Shown: piece after piece, positions 61,916 through 64,000 of the stretch
How positions within the stretch are numbered: position 1 is the first letter of the stretch
Layout of the letters: every line of letters starts with the position of its first letter
Origin: Prevotella communis
GTDB taxonomy: Bacteria > Bacteroidota > Bacteroidia > Bacteroidales > Bacteroidaceae
Direction: 5' to 3'
Assembly (NCBI RefSeq): GCF_022024175.1
Contig: NZ_CP091794.1
Span: 372,001 to 436,000 of the forward strand
Length of the DNA: 64,000 nt
Position numbers and translations under genes: made by a program
Notes under the pieces: model-generated
The model's database searches: none
Told to the model about the DNA's origin: nothing
Seen by the model: the letters and a program-made list of their open reading frames with translations, nothing else

Positions 61916-62791
61916 ATGATACAATCAATGACAGGCTACGGCAAGGTAGTCGTGGCTTTTAAGGACAAGAAGATTAGCGCAGAAATCAAATCACTCAATT
62001 CTAAGCAGTTGGATCTGCAGACGCGTATTGCTCCACTCTATCGTGAGAAGGAGATGGAGATTCGTCAGATGATTGCCGCCTCATTGGAGCGTGGCAAGGT
62101 GGACTTCTCTCTCTGGATTGAGAAAGAGGCCGGAGTGGATGCAACGCCTGTGAATGCCGCTCTCGTGGAGAACTACTACCATCAGTTGAAGGACGTAGCT
62201 ACGAAGGTGGGTATCCCTGAGCCCGAGGACTGGATGTACACCCTGACCCGCATGCCTGATGTACTGTCCAAGACAGAGCAGGAGGAACTCACTGACGAGG
62301 AGTGGGATGCTGCCCGTAAGGCTGTTGAGGGCGCCATTGCTGCCTTGGTGGATTTCCGTAAGCAGGAGGGTGCTGCGCTCGAGAAGAAGTTTGCTGAGAA
62401 GATTGATAATATCGAACGTCTGCTGGCTGAGATTGAACCTTTCGAGAAGAGTCGTGTAGAGAAAATTCGTCAGCGTATCGTTGACGGACTACAGCAGATT
62501 CCTGGTGTGGATTATGACAAGAACCGCTTGGAGCAGGAACTGATTTACTATATCGAGAAACTGGATATCAGTGAGGAGAAACAGCGTCTGACCAACCACC
62601 TGAAGTATTTCCGCGAGACGATGCGTGATGGTCACGGACAGGGTAAGAAGCTTGGCTTCATTGCTCAGGAGATGGGTCGCGAGATCAATACCACTGGTTC
62701 TAAGTCCAATCAGGCCGAGATGCAGAACATCGTGGTGCAGATGAAGGACGAGCTGGAGCAGATAAAGGAACAAGTATTGAACGCGCTGTGA
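61916..62791 (+). CDS. yicC: YicC-family endoribonuclease-like protein
   Basis: 291 residues. Start MIQSMTGYGKVVVAFKDKKI and conserved end AQEMGREINTTGSKSNQAEM are diagnostic of the YicC family. E. coli YicC is an RNase that affects small-RNA turnover. The middle is long coiled-coil helix (about 150-240). The stop overlaps the gmk start by one base (TGATG). Confidence 0.93.
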   Translation: MIQSMTGYGKVVVAFKDKKISAEIKSLNSKQLDLQTRIAPLYREKEMEIRQMIAASLERGKVDFSLWIEKEAGVDATPVNAALVENYYHQLKDVATKVGIPEPEDWMYTLTRMPDVLSKTEQEELTDEEWDAARKAVEGAIAALVDFRKQEGAALEKKFAEKIDNIERLLAEIEPFEKSRVEKIRQRIVDGLQQIPGVDYDKNRLEQELIYYIEKLDISEEKQRLTNHLKYFRETMRDGHGQGKKLGFIAQEMGREINTTGSKSNQAEMQNIVVQMKDELEQIKEQVLNAL

Positions 62792-63360
62792 TGAAAGGAA
62801 AAATGTTAATTGTTTCTGCGCCTTCGGGTAGTGGAAAGTCAACCATCGTGCAGTGGCTGATGAAGGAGCATCCTGAGCTGAGGCTTTATTTCTCAATCTC
62901 GTGTACCAGTCGTGCGCCACGAGGCTCTGAACAGAATGGTGTGGAGTATTTCTTCCTGACACCAGAGGAGTTTAAGTCGAAGATTCAGAACGATGAGTTC
63001 CTGGAATACGAGGAGGTTTATCAGGACCGCTTCTACGGCACCCTGAAACAGCAGGTGGAGAACCAGCGTAACCAAGGACAGAATGTGGTGTTTGATGTCG
63101 ATGTGAAAGGTGGCATCAATATCAAGAAATATTATGGTGATGAGGCCTTGAGCCTGTTTATTCAGCCCCCCTCTGTTGAGGAGTTGCGTAAGCGCTTGGA
63201 AGGTCGTGCTACTGATACCCCAGAAGCCATTGCCGAGCGTTTGGCAAAGGCGGAATATGAGATGACCTTCGCTTCGCAGTTTGACCATATCATCGTGAAT
63301 GATGACTTGGAGACAGCCAAGCAGGAGACCTTGAGAATCGTCAAAGAATTCTTGGGATGA
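62791..63360 (+). CDS. gmk: Guanylate kinase
   Basis: 189 residues. P-loop SAPSGSGKST at about 9-18, GMP-binding FSISCTSRAPRGSEQNGVEY and DVDVKGGINIKK. It phosphorylates GMP to GDP. The ATG overlaps the yicC stop by one base; an in-frame GTG one codon earlier exists. Overlaps nadD by 4 nt. Confidence 0.95.
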   Translation: MKGKMLIVSAPSGSGKSTIVQWLMKEHPELRLYFSISCTSRAPRGSEQNGVEYFFLTPEEFKSKIQNDEFLEYEEVYQDRFYGTLKQQVENQRNQGQNVVFDVDVKGGINIKKYYGDEALSLFIQPPSVEELRKRLEGRATDTPEAIAERLAKAEYEMTFASQFDHIIVNDDLETAKQETLRIVKEFLG

Positions 63361-63908
63361 GGTCAATCGGTATCTTTGGTGGTTCTTTCAACCCTATCCA
63401 TAACGGACACATTGCCTTAGCACAGGCCGTGCTGAGGCAATGTGCGTTAGATGAGGTATGGCTGATGGTGTCGCCCCAGAATCCGTTGAAACGGAATGAT
63501 GCCGATTTGCTGGATGACCATCTGCGCTTGGAGATGGCACAGAAAGCCCTTGAGGGTGTTGAGGGCGTGAAGGCCTGCGACTATGAGTTCCGTTTGCCCA
63601 AACCCTCTTATACCTGGAACACCTTGCAGCACCTGAGCAAGGACTATCCTGATTGCACGTTCTCGTTGTTGATAGGTGGCGACAACTGGGCCCATTTCCA
63701 GCGTTGGCGCAACTGGCAGGATATAATGAATCATCACGAGGTGATAGCCTATCCGCGTGAGTCCTATCCTGGCACCATCAATGTGCCTCTGCTTCCTGTG
63801 TCAAGTACGGAAATTCGTCAGCGTGTGCGTGCTGGTGAAAGTATCGAGGGGCTGGTGCCTGATAGTATCATCCCTCTCGTAGAAAAATACTATCGTCTTA
63901 ACTCCTGA
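63357..63908 (+). CDS. nadD: Nicotinate-nucleotide adenylyltransferase
   Basis: 183 residues. Nucleotidyltransferase motif IGIFGGSFNPIHNGHIALAQ at 4-23 and the C-terminal VSSTEIRQRVRAGESIEGLV. Joins nicotinate mononucleotide and ATP to deamido-NAD. The final residues RLNS and the stop codon lie in a direct repeat that continues downstream. Confidence 0.95.
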   Translation: MRSIGIFGGSFNPIHNGHIALAQAVLRQCALDEVWLMVSPQNPLKRNDADLLDDHLRLEMAQKALEGVEGVKACDYEFRLPKPSYTWNTLQHLSKDYPDCTFSLLIGGDNWAHFQRWRNWQDIMNHHEVIAYPRESYPGTINVPLLPVSSTEIRQRVRAGESIEGLVPDSIIPLVEKYYRLNS

Positions 63909-63955
63909 AAAGTCTATCGTCTTAACTTCTTAACTCCTTTAACTCCTTAACTTCA
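63891..63955 (+). repeat. CTATCGTCTTAACT and TTAACTCC repeats at the nadD 3' end
   Basis: CTATCGTCTTAACT occurs twice (inside the last nadD codons and again 24 nt later), followed by CTTAACTCC/TTTAACTCC units of 8-9 bp. Confidence 0.8.
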
Positions 63956-63963
63956 AAAAAGAA

Positions 63964-64000
63964 CTACTGATAGTCGTATCTCCCTGTCAGCTTACTAATC
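63964..64000 (-). CDS. Possible C-terminal end of a minus-strand gene
   Basis: An open minus-strand frame enters from the window edge and ends ISKLTGRYDYQ-stop. The Arg-Tyr-Asp-Tyr end suggests an outer-membrane or exported protein, but 11 residues cannot identify it. Confidence 0.3.
   Translation of the reverse strand, partial: ISKLTGRYDYQ

Overview
The window looks like a chromosomal segment of a Bacteroidales bacterium, most likely a Prevotella-type (Prevotellaceae) organism. Evidence for this is the repeated Bacteroidota promoter signature (TTTG, about 20 bp, TAnnTTTG), A-rich leaders with few Shine-Dalgarno sites, family markers (Oar-type TonB-dependent receptor, DUF4831, DUF4290, DUF2807, class II aldolase, MurA with Asp in place of the catalytic Cys) and many short dispersed intergenic repeats. 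No rRNA, tRNA, CRISPR array, prophage or IS transposase was recognised.

Layout. 1-7772: the 3' part of a giant modular surface protein, then a 64-residue acidic-tailed small protein and a terminator. 7820-9572: an accessory island with a zeta-toxin-like kinase and a small upstream partner, bracketed by REP-like hairpins and followed by a 22-bp degenerate tandem array and a 114-bp inverted repeat. 9573-12881: Oar-like outer-membrane receptor. 12977-16122 (minus): hpt-adk-obg-M23 peptidase. 16212-18827: nnrD and a DUF4831 gene. 18914-19915: fba. 20196-26670 (minus): a six-gene unit, TolC-MacA-MacB ATPase-MacB permease-LytS-type kinase-LytTR regulator. Upstream of it is a compact candidate small RNA. 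27037-31890: DUF2807 lipoprotein, an alpha/beta-hydrolase fused to a degenerate HAD-like domain, and a receiver-like/PPDK-like protein. 32068-39305: gdhA-rlpA, a yfhO operon, a sodium/amino-acid symporter and mtnN. 39378-43746 (minus): M23-LysM peptidase and pfpI-ispD-recG. 43822-46468: nadK and an ABC exporter. 46618-54422: a GntR-regulated ABC pair, then a second MacB-like efflux set with its own HlyD and TolC. 54676-55878: short comEC. 55871-61742 (minus): tsaB-DUF4290-murA-rimM-dxr-rseP. 61916-63908: yicC-gmk-nadD.

Functional themes are cell-envelope biogenesis (murA, rseP, dxr, ispD, two M23 peptidases, RlpA), nucleotide and NAD metabolism (hpt, adk, gmk, nadK, nadD, nnrD) and two MacAB-TolC-like exporters under different control. 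The DUF2807 gene and the second efflux operon both carry GCAAC-N17-CGTCTAA, consistent with one shared ECF sigma factor, which is not encoded here.

The most unusual signal is in the gaps. Short tandem repeats (7-10 bp units of several unrelated sequences) fill spaces between co-directional genes and often start at, or contain, the upstream stop codon. In several places the same elements run into coding sequence: the dxr C-terminus, the N-terminus of a MacB ATPase, and an insert inside an ABC exporter ATPase domain.
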